Below, in pieces: positions 39,279 through 50,661 of a stretch of 64,000 bases of DNA (its first letter is position 1; each line of letters begins with the position of its first letter). The position numbers were made by a program, and so were the translations under genes. Under the pieces are notes generated by a model that ran no database searches, was not told the origin of the DNA, and worked only from the letters and a program-made list of their open reading frames with translations. The stretch is from Leptobrachium leishanense (taxonomy: Eukaryota; Chordata; Amphibia; Anura; Megophryidae). The DNA lies in NCBI GenBank assembly GCA_009667805.1, contig CM019065.1, forward strand, positions 156,102,333 to 156,166,332. Reading direction: 5' to 3'.

Positions 39279-39316
39279 GCTCGACGCGTTTCGTCTATCC
39301 AGATTTCATCAGGAGC
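39279..39316 (-). ncRNA. Hammerhead ribozyme motif, left arm of Penelope composite
   Basis: The minus strand gives stem I GCTC, core CTGATGA, a stem II around TCT-GGAT-AGA, core GAAA, the minimal CGCG stem III, cleavage triplet GTC and then GAGC closing stem I. All classical core bases are present. Stem II has an A-C mismatch at its base and one extra A after CTGATGA. Penelope-like elements are known to carry minimal hammerheads with very short stem III that work best as dimers, and this fits. Confidence 0.8.
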
Positions 39317-40034
39317 ATGAAATCGTCCATCTAGCCTTCCCCCTAATATATCCCCATGGGCTCATCAATAAAAGACATTACAATCAATTAAACAATTAAA
39401 ACAATTAAATTAAATCAAAAACCAAGTCCACGACCTGGAAGTATCCCCCCCTGTAAAACGTCATGTCGCCGGATGCGTCTCCATGCCAACCCAGCAACGC
39501 ACCTACATCCCACTCAAAGAGGACCCCCCTGTTCCATCATGGCTTTGCGCCTGCGTCCTACTCGCAAAGATTCTTCTTGTTCCGCATTGGACTAGGTTAC
39601 CATCTCTGGGCGGATGTTATTCAATGACGTGCATCCAGTTCATATCACTTTCACGGACTGGATTCTTCAGTTCATACATATCCGGCAGTGAAGTCGCCGC
39701 CGTCATATTAGTTATGGGCGGTCCCGGATCGACCACGGCTTCCCTTGACTCTCAATGTCCCAGTGGAGCCGTCAGGACACATAAATCAAACAGAAATATC
39801 AAAACAAAAAGAATACATGGCAACTGTTGTTACATATCATAATGATTACTCTTTCAAAAAACATGCAAGATCTATATCGCAATTTAGCCCCTTTGGTTCC
39901 AGCGTCCTTAAACGGTGTATCCAGAATGTCGCCCTTCTGGACAATTTATTTTCTCTATCACCCCCCTCCAATCTCCCTTCACTTGTTCTATCCCAAAACG
40001 TAATAATAATTTCTCTTCATATTTGGGACATGTA

Positions 40035-41540
40035 TTACAGTGGACATTTAATGAATGGGTACGTATGTTTTTTTCTAATATTGTTTCGATGCTCTTTAAG
40101 TCTACATTTCAGCTTCCGAATCGTGTGGCCCACATATTGTAGACCGCATGGACACTGTATCAAATAAACCACATAGGGAGTATAGCATGTAATCTCAACC
40201 TTAGTTAAAAATTGTTCTCCTGTAGAACTACTCGTAAATCCACGGGTTACCGGTGGCAAAAAACGGCATGCCTTAGAGTCTGCACATCGCTTGAAACCAC
40301 TATCTCCCATATTGGATTCAATCGGACCTTGATGGATACTTGGTGCTTACACAGTTTTAAAATTTCTAATTTTCTTAAAAATAATAGAAGGCTGAGGTGG
40401 TAATTCTTTACCTAAAATCGGATCCTGTTATAATAAAGGCCAATATTTCCAAATAATTTTCTCCATCTGTTAAAAAGGCAAATCTATGTTTATTCTGGTT
40501 ATTGTTCATCTTATTTGTTCTAAAAAGATCTTTCCTCTGTATTTTCTTGACTTCTTGAATTGTCCTTTCTACTTCTCTTGGATCATGCTCTTTTTGTATT
40601 AAATTATTCTTTATGTAGTTAGATTGTTCTACAAAATCTTCCAATCTAGTGCAGTTGCATCATAATCTAATAAATTGGCTCTTTGGAATAGACTTGAGCC
40701 ATGAGGGATTATGGCAACTATCATGATGTATATAACCATTGCCATCGTTTGACTTAAAATAACATCTAGTGTTGATTTTAGTATTCTCACTACCGATAGT
40801 GAGGTCCAGAAAATCAATCTGAACAAGGGATTGAATTTAAGATAAAATACATTATTATTAATATATTGCGTGAAATTCTCCAATGTTTCTTTGGAACCCT
40901 CCCAAATGACCAGAACATCATCAATGTATCTCCGCCAGAGGACCAGACTCGCCCCAATACTGATACGTCCATCAAAGACCTGGGCCTCCCAATATCTCAT
41001 ATAGATGTTGGCATAACTAGGGGCAAACCTGGTCCCCATGGAAGTACCCATCAATTGCAAATAAAATCCATTCTCATACCAAAAATAATTATGATGCAAT
41101 ATAAATGATATAGCTTTCAATAGAAATGATCTCAATTCTGGACCTATAGTGTTATCTTGAATTAAATAAAATACTGCCCTTTAAGACCTAATTTATGGTC
41201 TATTACAGTATATAAGGATGAAACATCAAATGATGCCCATCAATAATTCTGTCTCCACTTAATTTTCTCCAGCTCTGGCATAATATGTGTTGTATCCTTT
41301 ATATAGGAAGGTGCTTCCTGAGAATATTTCTGAAGATAAAAATCTATAAATTGGGATAAATTTTAAGTTATATAATTAATTCCACTAATTATGGGTCGTC
41401 CAGGAGGTCTCGTCAAGTTTTTATGAATTATGGGGATAAAATAAAAAACTGGTATCCTAGGATGTTTATTCATCAAAAATCTACAGTTATTTTCTGAAAC
41501 GGCCCCACTTTCTCTGGCCAGAGCGGTAGAATTTTATTTA
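40035..41540 (-). pseudogene. Penelope-like reverse transcriptase and GIY-YIG endonuclease, left copy
   Basis: Read on the minus strand, the coding trace runs from about 41540 to past 40035. The loop segment contributes GRPIISG (near 41395), an early reverse transcriptase motif. Then follow GTSMGTRFAPSYANIYM and RYIDDVLVIW (the catalytic YxDD) in the frame at 40629-41135, a linker at 40408-40644, and VVYLIQCPCGLQYVG of the GIY-YIG nuclease at 40035-40310. Stops and shifts separate the pieces, so no full protein can be made. It is longer at the 5' side than the right-arm copy. Confidence 0.85.
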
Positions 41541-41604
41541 ATTCAAGATAACACTATAGGTCCAGAGTTGAGATCGTTTCTACTGAAAGCTATATCATTT
41601 ATAA

Positions 41605-42099
41605 TTGCATCATAATTATTTTTGGTATGAGAATGGATTTTATTTGCAATTGACGGGTATTGCGATGGGGACCAGGTTCGCCCCTAGTTATGCCAACATC
41701 TATATGAGATATTGGGAGTCCCAGTTCATTGATGGAGGTATCAGTAATGGGGGGAGCCTGGTCCTCTGGTGGAGATATATTGATGATGTTCTGGTCATTT
41801 GGGAGGGTTCCAAAGAAACATTGGAGAATTTCACGCAATATATTAATAATAATGTATTTTATCTTAAATTCAATCCCTTGTTCAGTGATGTTCAGATTGA
41901 TTTTCTGGACCTCACCATTGGTAGTGAGAATACTAAAATCAACACTAGATGTTATTTTAAGCCAACCGATGGCAATGGTTATGTACATCATGATAGTTGC
42001 CATCATCCCTCATGGCTCAAGTCTATTCCAAATTTATTAGATTTATTAGCCAATTTATTAGATTACGATGCAACTGCACTAGACTGGAATATTTTGTAG
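41605..42099 (+). pseudogene. Penelope-like reverse transcriptase fragment, right copy
   Basis: This is a 164-codon open stretch with GIAMGTRFAPSYANIYM, the catalytic RYIDDVLVIWEG (near 41775) and the following DFLDLTI motif, in the order and spacing of Penelope-like reverse transcriptases. The N-terminal palm and finger motifs are missing because the arm starts near 41530. It is followed by a frame break before the linker and nuclease frame at 42287. Confidence 0.87.
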
Positions 42100-42286
42100 A
42101 ACAATCTAACTACATAAAGGATAAATTAATACAAAAAGAGTATGATCCAAGAGAAGTAGAAGGTACAATTCAAGAAGTCAAGAAAATACAGAGGAAAGAT
42201 CTTTTTAGAACAAATAAGACGAACAATAGCCAGAAAAAAAGCATAGATTCGCCTTTTTAACAGAATTTAATACAGGATATAAACAA

Positions 42287-42889
42287 ATGGAGAAAATTAT
42301 TAGGAAATATTGGCCTTTATTATTACAGGATCTGATTTTAGGTAAAGAATTACCACCTCAGCCTTCTATTATTTTAAAGAAGATTAGAAATTTTAAAACT
42401 GTGTTAGCACCAAGTATCCCTCAAGGTCCGATTAAATCCAATATGGGAGATAGTAGTTTCAAGCGATGTGGAGACTGTAAGGCAAGCTGTTTTTTGCCAC
42501 CGGTAACCCGTGGATTTACAAGTAGTTCTACAGGAGAACAATTTTTAATTAAGGGAGAGATTACATGCCATACTCCCTATGTGGTTTATTTGATTCAGTG
42601 TCCATGCGGTCTAAAATATGTGGGCCGCATGATTCGGAAGCTGAAATGTAGACATAAAGAGCATCAAAACAATATTAGAAAAAACATACGTACCCATTCA
42701 TTACCTGTCCACTGTAATACATGTCCCAAATATGAAGAGAAATTATTAAGTTTTGGGATAGAACAAGTGAAGGGAGATAGAGAAAATAAATTATCCAGAA
42801 GGGAGATATTCTGGTTACACCGTTTAAGGACGCTGGAGCCAAAGGGGCTAAACTGCGATATAGATCTTGCATGTTTTTTGAAAGAATAA
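42287..42889 (+). pseudogene. Penelope-like GIY-YIG endonuclease region, right copy
   Basis: The 200-codon frame contains a cysteine cluster (CGDCKASC), then YVVYLIQCPCGLKYVG, the GIY-YIG core in its Penelope form, and a basic IRKLKCRHKEHQNN segment. The C-terminal NKLSRREIFWLHRL supplies a candidate catalytic glutamate. In Penelope-like elements this domain nicks target DNA for reverse transcription. The domain itself is undamaged, but the reverse transcriptase upstream is truncated and out of frame, so the gene as a whole is dead. Confidence 0.87.
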
Positions 42890-43413
42890 TCATTATGATA
42901 TGTAACAACAGTTGACATGTATTCTTTTTGTTTTGATATTTCTGTTTGATTTATTGTGTCCATACGGCTCCACTGGGATATTGAGAGTCAAGGGAAGCAG
43001 TGGTCGATCCGGGACTGCCCATAACCAATATGGCGGCTGGGACTTCACTGCCGGATATGTATGAATTTAAGAATCCAGACCGTGAAAGGGATATGAACCG
43101 GTTGCATGTTATTGAATAACATCCGCCTAGAGATGGTAGCCTAGTCCAATGCGAAACAAGAAGATTCTTCGCAAGTAGGATGCAGGCGCGAAGCCAGGAC
43201 GGAACAGGGGGGACCTCCGTGAGCGGGACGCCGGCGCATTGCCGGTTGGCATGGAGATGCATCTGGCGGCATGACGTTTCACAGGGGGGGGATACTGGAT
43301 GGACTTGGTTTTTGATTTAATTTAATTGTTTTAATTGTTTAATTGAATGTAATGGTTTTTATTGATGAGCCCATAGGGGTGTATAAGGGGGAGGGCTAGA
43401 TGGACCATTTCAT

Positions 43414-43451
43414 GCTCCTGATGAAGTCTGGATAGAAGAAACGCGCCAAGC
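43414..43451 (+). ncRNA. Hammerhead ribozyme motif, right arm, probably inactive
   Basis: GCTC, CTGATGA, GTCT-GGAT loop, AGAA, GAAAC and GCGCC occur in hammerhead order. The cleavage triplet GTC has become GCC, stem II has lost its closing pair (AGAC to AGAA), and stem I has one mismatch (AAGC). The core boxes remain, but the loss of the U before the cleavage base predicts no self-cleavage. Confidence 0.7.
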
Positions 43452-44018
43452 AGTACCATTCAGTGACCTGACAGGCCGTGGAGTTGGTGATGTTGATATG
43501 TTTTAACTTGTTTTTAACATTGTAAGCACAATAAAAGTTGCTATTTGCAATATAATTGCCAGTCTATACTATTATATTCAATATTTCCTTTAAGGCAATT
43601 TCATCTATCGGTGATCCATAAAAGAACCTGAGATGAGCCTTCTATAAATTGGCAGTTTGTGAGTGGCTAATTAGCACTAAGTGTGTGAATTGGTTAAGGG
43701 GGTATAACTCTATGTATTTTATCTTTGGATAACCCCTTTAGCACATCGGTGATTGTGCTAGCTTGCGCAAGCTTACTGTACTTTGCAAATCCTATCCTTT
43801 ACGCTCCCCATGTTATCAATAAGTCTTATGGACTCTAGGAGGTGATACTCGCGGTAGTGCAGAAGCGCTACTGTGCGTATCCCCGTGGTTAGCGCTGCGT
43901 TCCGGTGCGAGGTGCTGAGACACAGGTGCTGAGAATATCACAGTAATATCACAGTAAAATGGAGACATAATGGGGAAACCTGCAGGTGCAGATTTTCCCC
44001 GTTAGCGTCTCCATTTAA

Positions 44019-44394
44019 GGCTAATGTCAGATGAACGCAGTCTGAGCACACTCTGCCTCCATGCATAACGGACGGACGTACTGATGGAAGATACTGTAGA
44101 CACCACATGGTCCATTTTTTTTTTTAACGGATGTTAAATTATAATTAAAATACAGGTACAGTGTATTATAATGCACACAGGTCGCTACGCGGCCGTGGCG
44201 CACTCTGTGTGTCCGTCTTAGCGGTTTTACGTTCTTGCCTAACTTGCGTCTGTTTGCCACGTGCGTTGTGCGAGCGCAGTTCGGTACGTACGTACTTCAT
44301 GTGTGGGTCTCTGTTGATCATGATTCTATGCTACGACGGACGTTAAACTGTGTGGGGACATGGACGTGGTCACTGCGTTCTTCTGACGCGGGCC
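44019..44394. mobile_element. Palindromic short element, GGCTAGGGTCAGACG-like ends, copy 4
   Basis: The diverged ends GGCTAATGTCAGATGAACG and CGTTCTTCTGACGCGGGCC lie between TTAA at 44015-44018 and 44395-44398. The matching uninterrupted site exists in copy 3 of the host repeat (reverse strand near 61230), supporting TTAA as the duplicated target here. The interior differs from the 427-bp subfamily. Confidence 0.75.
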
Positions 44395-44423
44395 TTAACG
44401 CTAACTTGGGAATAGTGTCCTAA

Positions 44424-45424
44424 GTGGGGTGAACTAAAGGGGTCCATGTCTGCATTGTGTTTTAGCTGTAAAATTTACTTGTAATAATAAAAAAAAATAT
44501 TGTTGATGTAATTAATTTTCGCATGTAATCTGTAGATCATTCTTGCAATTTGTATGAAACTGTATAGATATGATTTTCAAAAATGCAGTATTTACAGCTA
44601 TTTATGGAATTAAATTCCTATGATGTTTCTTCATAGACTCAGGCGCTTCCCATTATTACTGCTTTGCACATTCAAATATTGCCTATGTAACTCGGACAAT
44701 TGTGGATTTGCTGTGTTTTTGAGATACGGCCAAATTGCCCAGAGGTTTTAGCTCTAGGCAAGAACACTAGTAACAGAGGAAGGCATCCATACATTCACAT
44801 GTTGCAGTATGAAGGAAGACAGGAAGTACATCTAAATATGTCTGAGTTCTGTTCCTCCCTTAGACATTCTGGGCTTGCCTGGGGCCATAGTGAAAAAGCT
44901 CTCGTAGTACCTAAGTAACTTTACAATATGCTGTATGACAATATATCATGTTGTCTTGCATTGTTACTTGATACTCTACTAGCTTTTGCCCACAGATTTT
45001 GCTATTTGTTACAACTGTTTTTAAAAGAAACAAGAGTTTTTTGTCCAAACTGTATGAAATACAATTTACAGGTTGATGACTTAAAGTAATAAGTGATGTT
45101 TATAGCAGACATTAGTCAGGGCATATTGGCTACAAAACAAAGTTGTTTTATTTATATTCATCCATCATTTTTTTCTTGTGTTGTAAATATAAACAGACAT
45201 AAGACAGACAACACAATAATAATTTAGTTTTTTGGCATCTGGAACATTTAAAAAACAACTATTTGAGTACTTCTTTGTAAACTGCACTGGTGGTTCTTAT
45301 TTTAGGTCATCGTATCAGAGAGTTAGGTGAGCTCACTCTGGAACAGGCAACGTAAAGCTGCCCATGTGAGAAGCAGTCTTCTCTTAGGTCAATCCCTGCT
45401 ACATTCAAAGTCTGTCCCTGAGAC
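44424..45424. other. Unassigned, AT-rich
   Basis: No gene or bounded repeat could be supported between the nested stack and the hAT element. Confidence 0.35.
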
Positions 45425-45751
45425 TTGATGATTAGGGATGAGCTATTCGGTTCGATCGGTTCGGAGTTCGATTCGAACATCGCCTGTTCGCGAACTGCGA
45501 CCTTTTCCGCGTGTTCGCCGCATGTTCACCCACAATTTTCCACTGGCCTGAAGCTTGTAATTGGCTACAGCCTTCCACCTGACCACAGGTCAGGTGCAAG
45601 ACAGGATCAAGACTATGCCAATCACGGCTCAGATTCCTGATTGGGCAAATTTTGCCCAATCATGGGCTCACAGAGCTAAGTCCCGCAGCACACTATATAA
45701 GGCTTCACACGGCGCTTCAGCATGTGTTTTTTGAGAGGAGATTGTTGTGTT

Positions 45752-46100
45752 AGTGTGTGTTCTCACTGCCAGTCTGCCACCAGCTATTAGGGGGTCTCAT
45801 TTCTACAAAATATCTGGGAATTGTTCTAATCTGTGTGTTCTCACTGCCACCAAGTATTTTGGGGGTCAGTCATTTCTACAAAATATCTGGGAATTGTTGT
45901 AATCTTTGTGTTCTCACTGCCACCCATCAGGGGATCTCACTGATTTATAGGAGGTTTCTGGGAATTGTAATCTGTGTCTTGTCACTGCCACCCATCAAGG
46001 GGTCTCACTGATTTATAGGAAGTTTCTGGGAATTGTAATCTGTGTCTTGTCACTGGCTGCCAGCTATCAGGGTGTCTCACTGAGTTATACCAGAGTTCTG
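45752..46100 (+). repeat. Five imperfect tandem repeats of about 70-75 bp in the hAT leader
   Basis: Each unit carries TCTCACTGCCACC or a variant, GGGGTCTCA, a CTACAAAATATCTGGGAATTG or TTTATAGGA version, and TTGTAATCTGTG. They lie upstream of the transposase, where subterminal repeats of hAT elements often serve as transposase-binding or promoter sequence. That role is inference. Confidence 0.8.
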
Positions 46101-46159
46101 GAAATCTTTAATCTTTATACCAGAGTTGAATCAGAGTTCTGTATATCTTTAATCTATAT

Positions 46160-48686
46160 TTCACTCACCATATCTGAAAGACCAAAAAGGACAGGCAGAC
46201 GCTCCCAGGCACAGATAAGAGGGCAAGCAGCCTCTGTGTCGGGAGGCTGTGCCTCTGGTCATCGTGGACGTGGTGCATCCTCTGCAGGGGCACGCTTGTC
46301 CTTTCTAACTGGTGCTGGCCGTCTTAAGCAGCAGCAACATACAGAGGATTTGGTGGATTGGCTAACCAGGCCATCCTCATCCTCCGAGTCCTCTGCCAGC
46401 CAGGCTTGTAGTGCTTTACAGTCCACCTCAGCTGCCAAAGCATCTAATGCAGCCTCCATGCCCACAGCTACTCCTGCCTCACTATCACACACGGAGGAGT
46501 CAGCTGAATTGTTTGACTACAATGACAGTGACATGCTGCTTGAGGATGCGCAGCAACTACAGTGCTCTGATTCAATCTCTGAGGTTGAGGAAGGGAGTAT
46601 AATGAACCTAGAGGAAGGGGTGCCAGTGATGACACACAAATAACTGGCACTCATGTTGCCCCAGCAGCTGCAGCATACTGCCAAGTTGGCTCCAGTGATG
46701 AGGAGATAGGGGGTGATGACAATGATGTTGAGGTCACTGACTCCACCTGGGTGCCTGATCGAACAGAGGAGTCAAGTGAGGAGGAGGAGGAGGCACAACA
46801 AACACGAGGCACAACATCCTCTATGACCAACCGTAGCACTAGCCAGTCCAAGGCATCAGATGTCAGAGCTGCTCCGGTGCAGAGCGCTGTTGTCTCTAAG
46901 CACACATCCAGGAACTCTGCTGTCTGGGAGTTCTTTAAGAAATGTGCAGTAGACCCCACCGTTGCTATTTGTAATCTATGTCAGATGAGGCTCAAGCGTG
47001 GGAAAGACACCGGATGCTTGGGTACCACGTGCTTGAGGCGACATATGACCACCTGCCATGCATCCCGTTGGCGCAAAACTTTGCGTAGGTCCTCCTCCTC
47101 ACCTGTCTCTACCCCCACTATATGTCCTGCCATGTCATTGACTCCAACCTCCACTGACAGGGATGATGCTACAGTAATGGATGTACCAGGTCCTTCCTCA
47201 CAATGTGACAGCATCCCATCAACTGAAGATTTACGCAGTCAGATTATGTTGCCCCAGCTGCTGCAGCATAATAAAAAATATAGTCCCAACCATCCCCAAG
47301 CACAGCGTCTAAATGCCAGCTTAGCAAAATTACTCGCATTACAGATGCTGCCTTTCCAGCTGGTGGACTCTGCTTCCTTCCGTGATTTTGCTGAATGTGC
47401 TGTACCACAGTGGCAGGTTCCAAAACGCCATTACTTTTCACGGAAGGCCATTCCAGCACGTGGAAGACAATGTTATCGAGTCATTGGGAAAGGCAGTCAG
47501 CAGCAAGGTACATGTGACTTTAGACACGTGGTCCAGCAAGCATGGACAGGGCTGTTACATTTCCTTCATGGCACACTGGGTAACTCTGATTGCAGCTGGG
47601 AGGGATCCAAGATGGGCTCTGTGCTGGAGCTTATTCATCCACCACGCCTCAAGAAAGCTGCTTGTATGAGGTCTGTCTGCTCCACCACCACCTCTCCCTC
47701 TTCCTCCTACTCCTCCTTCTGTCTCTGGCAAAGTGGCAGTTAAACCGACGCGTGACAGGGGCTACGCAATGGCTCAAGCAAAAAGATACCATACTGTGCT
47801 TGAGCTGGTTTGTTTAGGGGACAGGAGCCACACCGGGCCAGAAATTCTGTCAGCTCTGCAGGGGCAGGTGCAGAGATAGTTAACACCACGTCAGCTTCAG
47901 CTGGGAATGGTCGTCTGTGATAATGGCAGCAACCTTCTCTCCGCCCTACGCCTGGGTAAATTGACACATGTACCATGCCTAGCACACGTCCTAAATCTGG
48001 TGGTACTGCATTTCCTAACCAGGTACCCAGGGCTGGCAGAACTTCTCAGCCAGGCCAGAAAAGTCTGCAGCCACTTCAGACGGTCATTCCCAGCAAGTGT
48101 TTGCCTGGCAGAAATTCAAAGAGAATTCCACCTTCCCACAAACCGTCTGATCTGTGACACGCCCACCAGCGGAACTCGACATTAGCAATGCTGCAGCGTC
48201 TGCACAAGCAGCAGAGGGCCATCAACGAGTACCTGTGTGAGTATGGCACAAGGACAGGTTCAGGTCAACTTGGTTTCCCCCCCACAGTGCCTGATGATCA
48301 AGGATGCATGCACTGTCCTGTCACCATTTGAGGAGGCAACGAGGATGGTGAACAGGGACAGTGCATGCATCAGTGACAAAATTCCTTTAGTGTTCCTTCT
48401 GGAGCACACTCTGCGGGGAATTATAGATGTGGCTCTAGAGGAAGAGAAGCGGGAGGAAGAGGAGGCCTTCCCTAGCTCTGAAGGCCCCAGTCTTTCCGCA
48501 GACAGCATTCCAGCGGGTCCTCCTCAGATCAGACAGGAGGAGGAATATTTAAGTAGTGGGGGCATTGAAGGTGGGGATTCCTCAAGGGAGGGTTTTGTGT
48601 GCCCAGAAACACAAGGACTAGTACGTGGCTGGGAGGAGGAAGTGCACCATACGGTGAAGACGCTGGCAATGGGTGCCTACAATTGA
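46160..48686 (+). pseudogene. hAT transposase (BED finger, RNase H-like fold), frameshifted
   Basis: The trace starts with a basic, serine-rich N terminus and an acidic region (46160-46640), shifts frame near 46620, then reads a BED zinc finger: SAVWEFFKK, CNLCQMRL and RRHMTTCH at about 46916-47065. A second shift near 47465 moves to the frame with LDTWSSKHGQGCYISF (47515-47560), a hallmark of hAT catalytic cores. Further shifts lead to VVCDNGSNLLSAL and VPCLAHVLNLVV (47907-48010), the second conserved block, and to the IPLVFLLEHTLRGI region at 48385-48430. At least four frame changes make it non-functional. The missing C-terminal part is found inverted at 48730-49086. Confidence 0.85.
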
Positions 48687-48729
48687 TGTCCCGGGCCTCG
48701 TGGACTAAAAAAATTTAAAAAGGCATCAG

Positions 48730-49086
48730 TCAAGTGGCCCCGGCCTTCACCGCTTTTCCTCGGATCATCTGCAGCCTCAGAAGAACCTGTGTCCTCACTT
48801 GGTAACCTACCAGTGCCAGTGCCAGTGCCTTGTGTAACCTACCAGTGTTACACAAGTGTCGCTTTAGAGCGTACTCAAGTTGTTTCATCCTGTGCTCCCT
48901 CTGTGTGGGCAGGATGAGCTCTGCAACTTTACCCTTGTATCGTGGATCAAGGAGGCTTGCCAACCAGTAATGATCCCTCTCCTTGATAGCACGAATCCTG
49001 GGGTCCTTTACCAGGCTTTGCAGGATAAGGGAGCCCATTCCAGCGTAGGTTGGAGGTGGCATTAGCTTCTGAGTCTTCCTGGTCAA
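48730..49086 (-). pseudogene. Inverted C-terminal segment of the hAT transposase
   Basis: The minus strand reads DPRIRAIKERDHYWLASLLD and then PRYKGKVAELI, the conserved block that normally follows the acidic linker ending near 48686 on the plus strand. It is the next part of the same gene, flipped. Breakpoints lie near 48690-48729 and 49087-49120. The C-terminal dimerisation block is not seen afterwards. Confidence 0.8.
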
Positions 49087-49120
49087 TGAGGAGGATGATC
49101 AGTAGAATATATATGTATAT

Positions 49121-50661
49121 AATGTCTTGTTGATCAGTCCCCTGTTCCACAAAAGAATATTAAGGGTAGAAATGTCACACTGAGTTATCTGCCACCAGAT
49201 CTTTCACTGTCGCATGACCTGTCGTCCAAACTGAAAGTATTTTGAAGACTCATGGTAAGCACACCTATGCTTGTCTGATGCCATTTTGAAAATTTGTCAT
49301 CATTGCTCTGTTCTGCTTGTTGTTCCTGTGGCTTTCTGTCATCGGGCCTGCTGTGTTCCTGTGCTATGGCTGCTACTCCAGGTGCTGAAGCCATGGGTGA
49401 ATGTGAATATACAATGTTATTTCTATTTTTTGGTAATAGCTTCATATTTTAGCACTGGTGTTGTATTAAGGATACATAATACACTATGTTGAATTAAGGA
49501 AAATGTTGGACACTACACTGCATCACAAACCAACTTCAACCAAGACCTGCAACACTCACAGTTTCTGAGATGTACTCCGGGTATTGAAAAAGTTAGTGGT
49601 ATATTTATGTTTTGCCTGCCATTGTAATGCAACACACACTTGCTGGTAAGAGATCAATTCCCAGTGCAGCAGTAGGCCAAAAATACTCTATGAGACCTGT
49701 CAACTACCTGTCTTTCTGAATAATAGACTCTCTTTATAATTTGTCAGTTTGTTACATAGTGGTGTTCATTGGAGGAAAAAAAAATCTAATGCAAAAAATT
49801 CTTCAATTATATCAAAATGCCATAGCAAAAGAAAAGAACAACAGAAAACACCATGATCTCACATCAACAGAATGAGATTTAGTTGGATTATTCAAAGAGC
49901 ACTGACATTCCAGGGAAGTTTTGGTGCTCTCTCGTTCAGTGCACTTCAGTGCGATTTGGCGATTCCAGTTCGTCGACCCTGCGGTGAACTCACTATTCAC
50001 CGCAGAGTCCCTGAAGTGTGCCAAATGTGCTGGAGCCGAACGCCAACGCTGAAGACAGCCAGTCAGCCCACCAAATGCCGCCAAAGATCACCAAACTGCA
50101 TAAAAAACCCTGAATTCTATTTTTTAAATGGCATTTAAAAAAATACAAATGCATGTATGACAGCAGGACATGTGGTTGCTTGGAAAGCAACTTTTGGTTT
50201 CATTAGGTTAGGACCCACCTTGAAAAAGGTTGCCGTGAGTGACGTGCAGTGGTGTCACTAGGGTTGGTGTCAACTCATGGTAACTCATGGTGTCACCCCC
50301 CCGTATTACCACTTTCTGTAACTACTGTTGCTCGGAAATCAGAACTCCCATAGATAAACACATAGATAATGACAATAGTAGTGTATTAAATACATAATAA
50401 TATATGTAATAAGTAATGTAATACCACTGTAACTGCTATGATTGATTAGACAAATGGGCCCTATTAATACACAAAAGCGCATTAACGCGAAGGGCAAAAC
50501 CCTTTGCGCTGAACGTCGTATTACGTTAAAGTCTAACGCGAGTGACCCTGCGCGAACCCTTTGCGAGCGCAATTTAGTGCGCGCATCCTATACTTAACAT
50601 TGTGTGTGCAAATGTGTTTGTGCGCTGGTGCGCAAATGGTATTACAATCCTAGCGCACAAT
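49121..50661. other. Mostly unassigned; TTCGG-type fragment at 49880-50150
   Basis: At 49880-50150 words such as TTGGATTATTCAAAGAGCAC and TTCAGTGCACTTCAGTGCG resemble the foldback elements at 38266 and 62713. The rest shows no gene or bounded repeat. The part just after 49121 may be displaced hAT 3' sequence. Confidence 0.35.

Larger units (their letters stand above)
39005..43723. mobile_element. Head-to-head inverted pair of Penelope-like retroelements, 4.7 kb
   Basis: The left arm (39005-about 41172) and the right arm (about 41530-43723) are reverse complements along their whole length, with scattered divergence. They are separated by about 357 bp that continues the left copy's coding region. 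Both copies are truncated at their 5' ends and point outward. Each carries reverse transcriptase, a GIY-YIG endonuclease region, and a hammerhead motif near its outer end. The composite lies within GGATAAC on both sides (up to 12 bp, TCTTTGGATAAC, depending on where the end is drawn), so it appears to have integrated as one unit. Confidence 0.87.
38266..43741. mobile_element. TTCGG-rich foldback element interrupted by Penelope composite
   Basis: The inverted ends CTAAAGGGGTTATTC and, read inward, CTAAAGGGGTTATCC lie at 38266 and 43741. About 730 bp of CGAAT- and GCCGAA-rich sequence (38281-39004) is its body; the last 15 bp are displaced to 43727-43741 by the retroelement insertion. It shares an internal block (TAAAGAGACTTTT to TTGAAATCTGTGGGATTCGCC) with the elements near 29925 and 60040. 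Confidence 0.7.
38144..44420 (+). mobile_element. GGGMACTATTCC-ended repeat, copy 2, carrying nested elements
   Basis: The ends GGGAACTATTCC and GGAATAGTGTCC are flanked by TAA on both sides (38141-38143 and 44421-44423). Only 38144-38265, 43742-44018 and 44395-44420 are its own sequence; together they match the copies at 32994 and 61209. The rest is nested insertions. TAA duplication with GGG ends would fit PIF/Harbinger, but no transposase is present. Confidence 0.7.
45433..49090 (+). mobile_element. Autonomous-type hAT element, broken and 3'-rearranged
   Basis: The left end TAGGGATGAGCTATTCGG, followed by GATCGGTTCGGAGTTCG, matches the ends of the hAT elements at 7761 and 57785. It is followed by tandem repeats (45752-46100) and a decayed transposase. 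No matching right end was found, and the last coding part is inverted, so the copy is truncated or rearranged. It is the likely source-type element for the two non-autonomous hAT copies. Confidence 0.8.
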
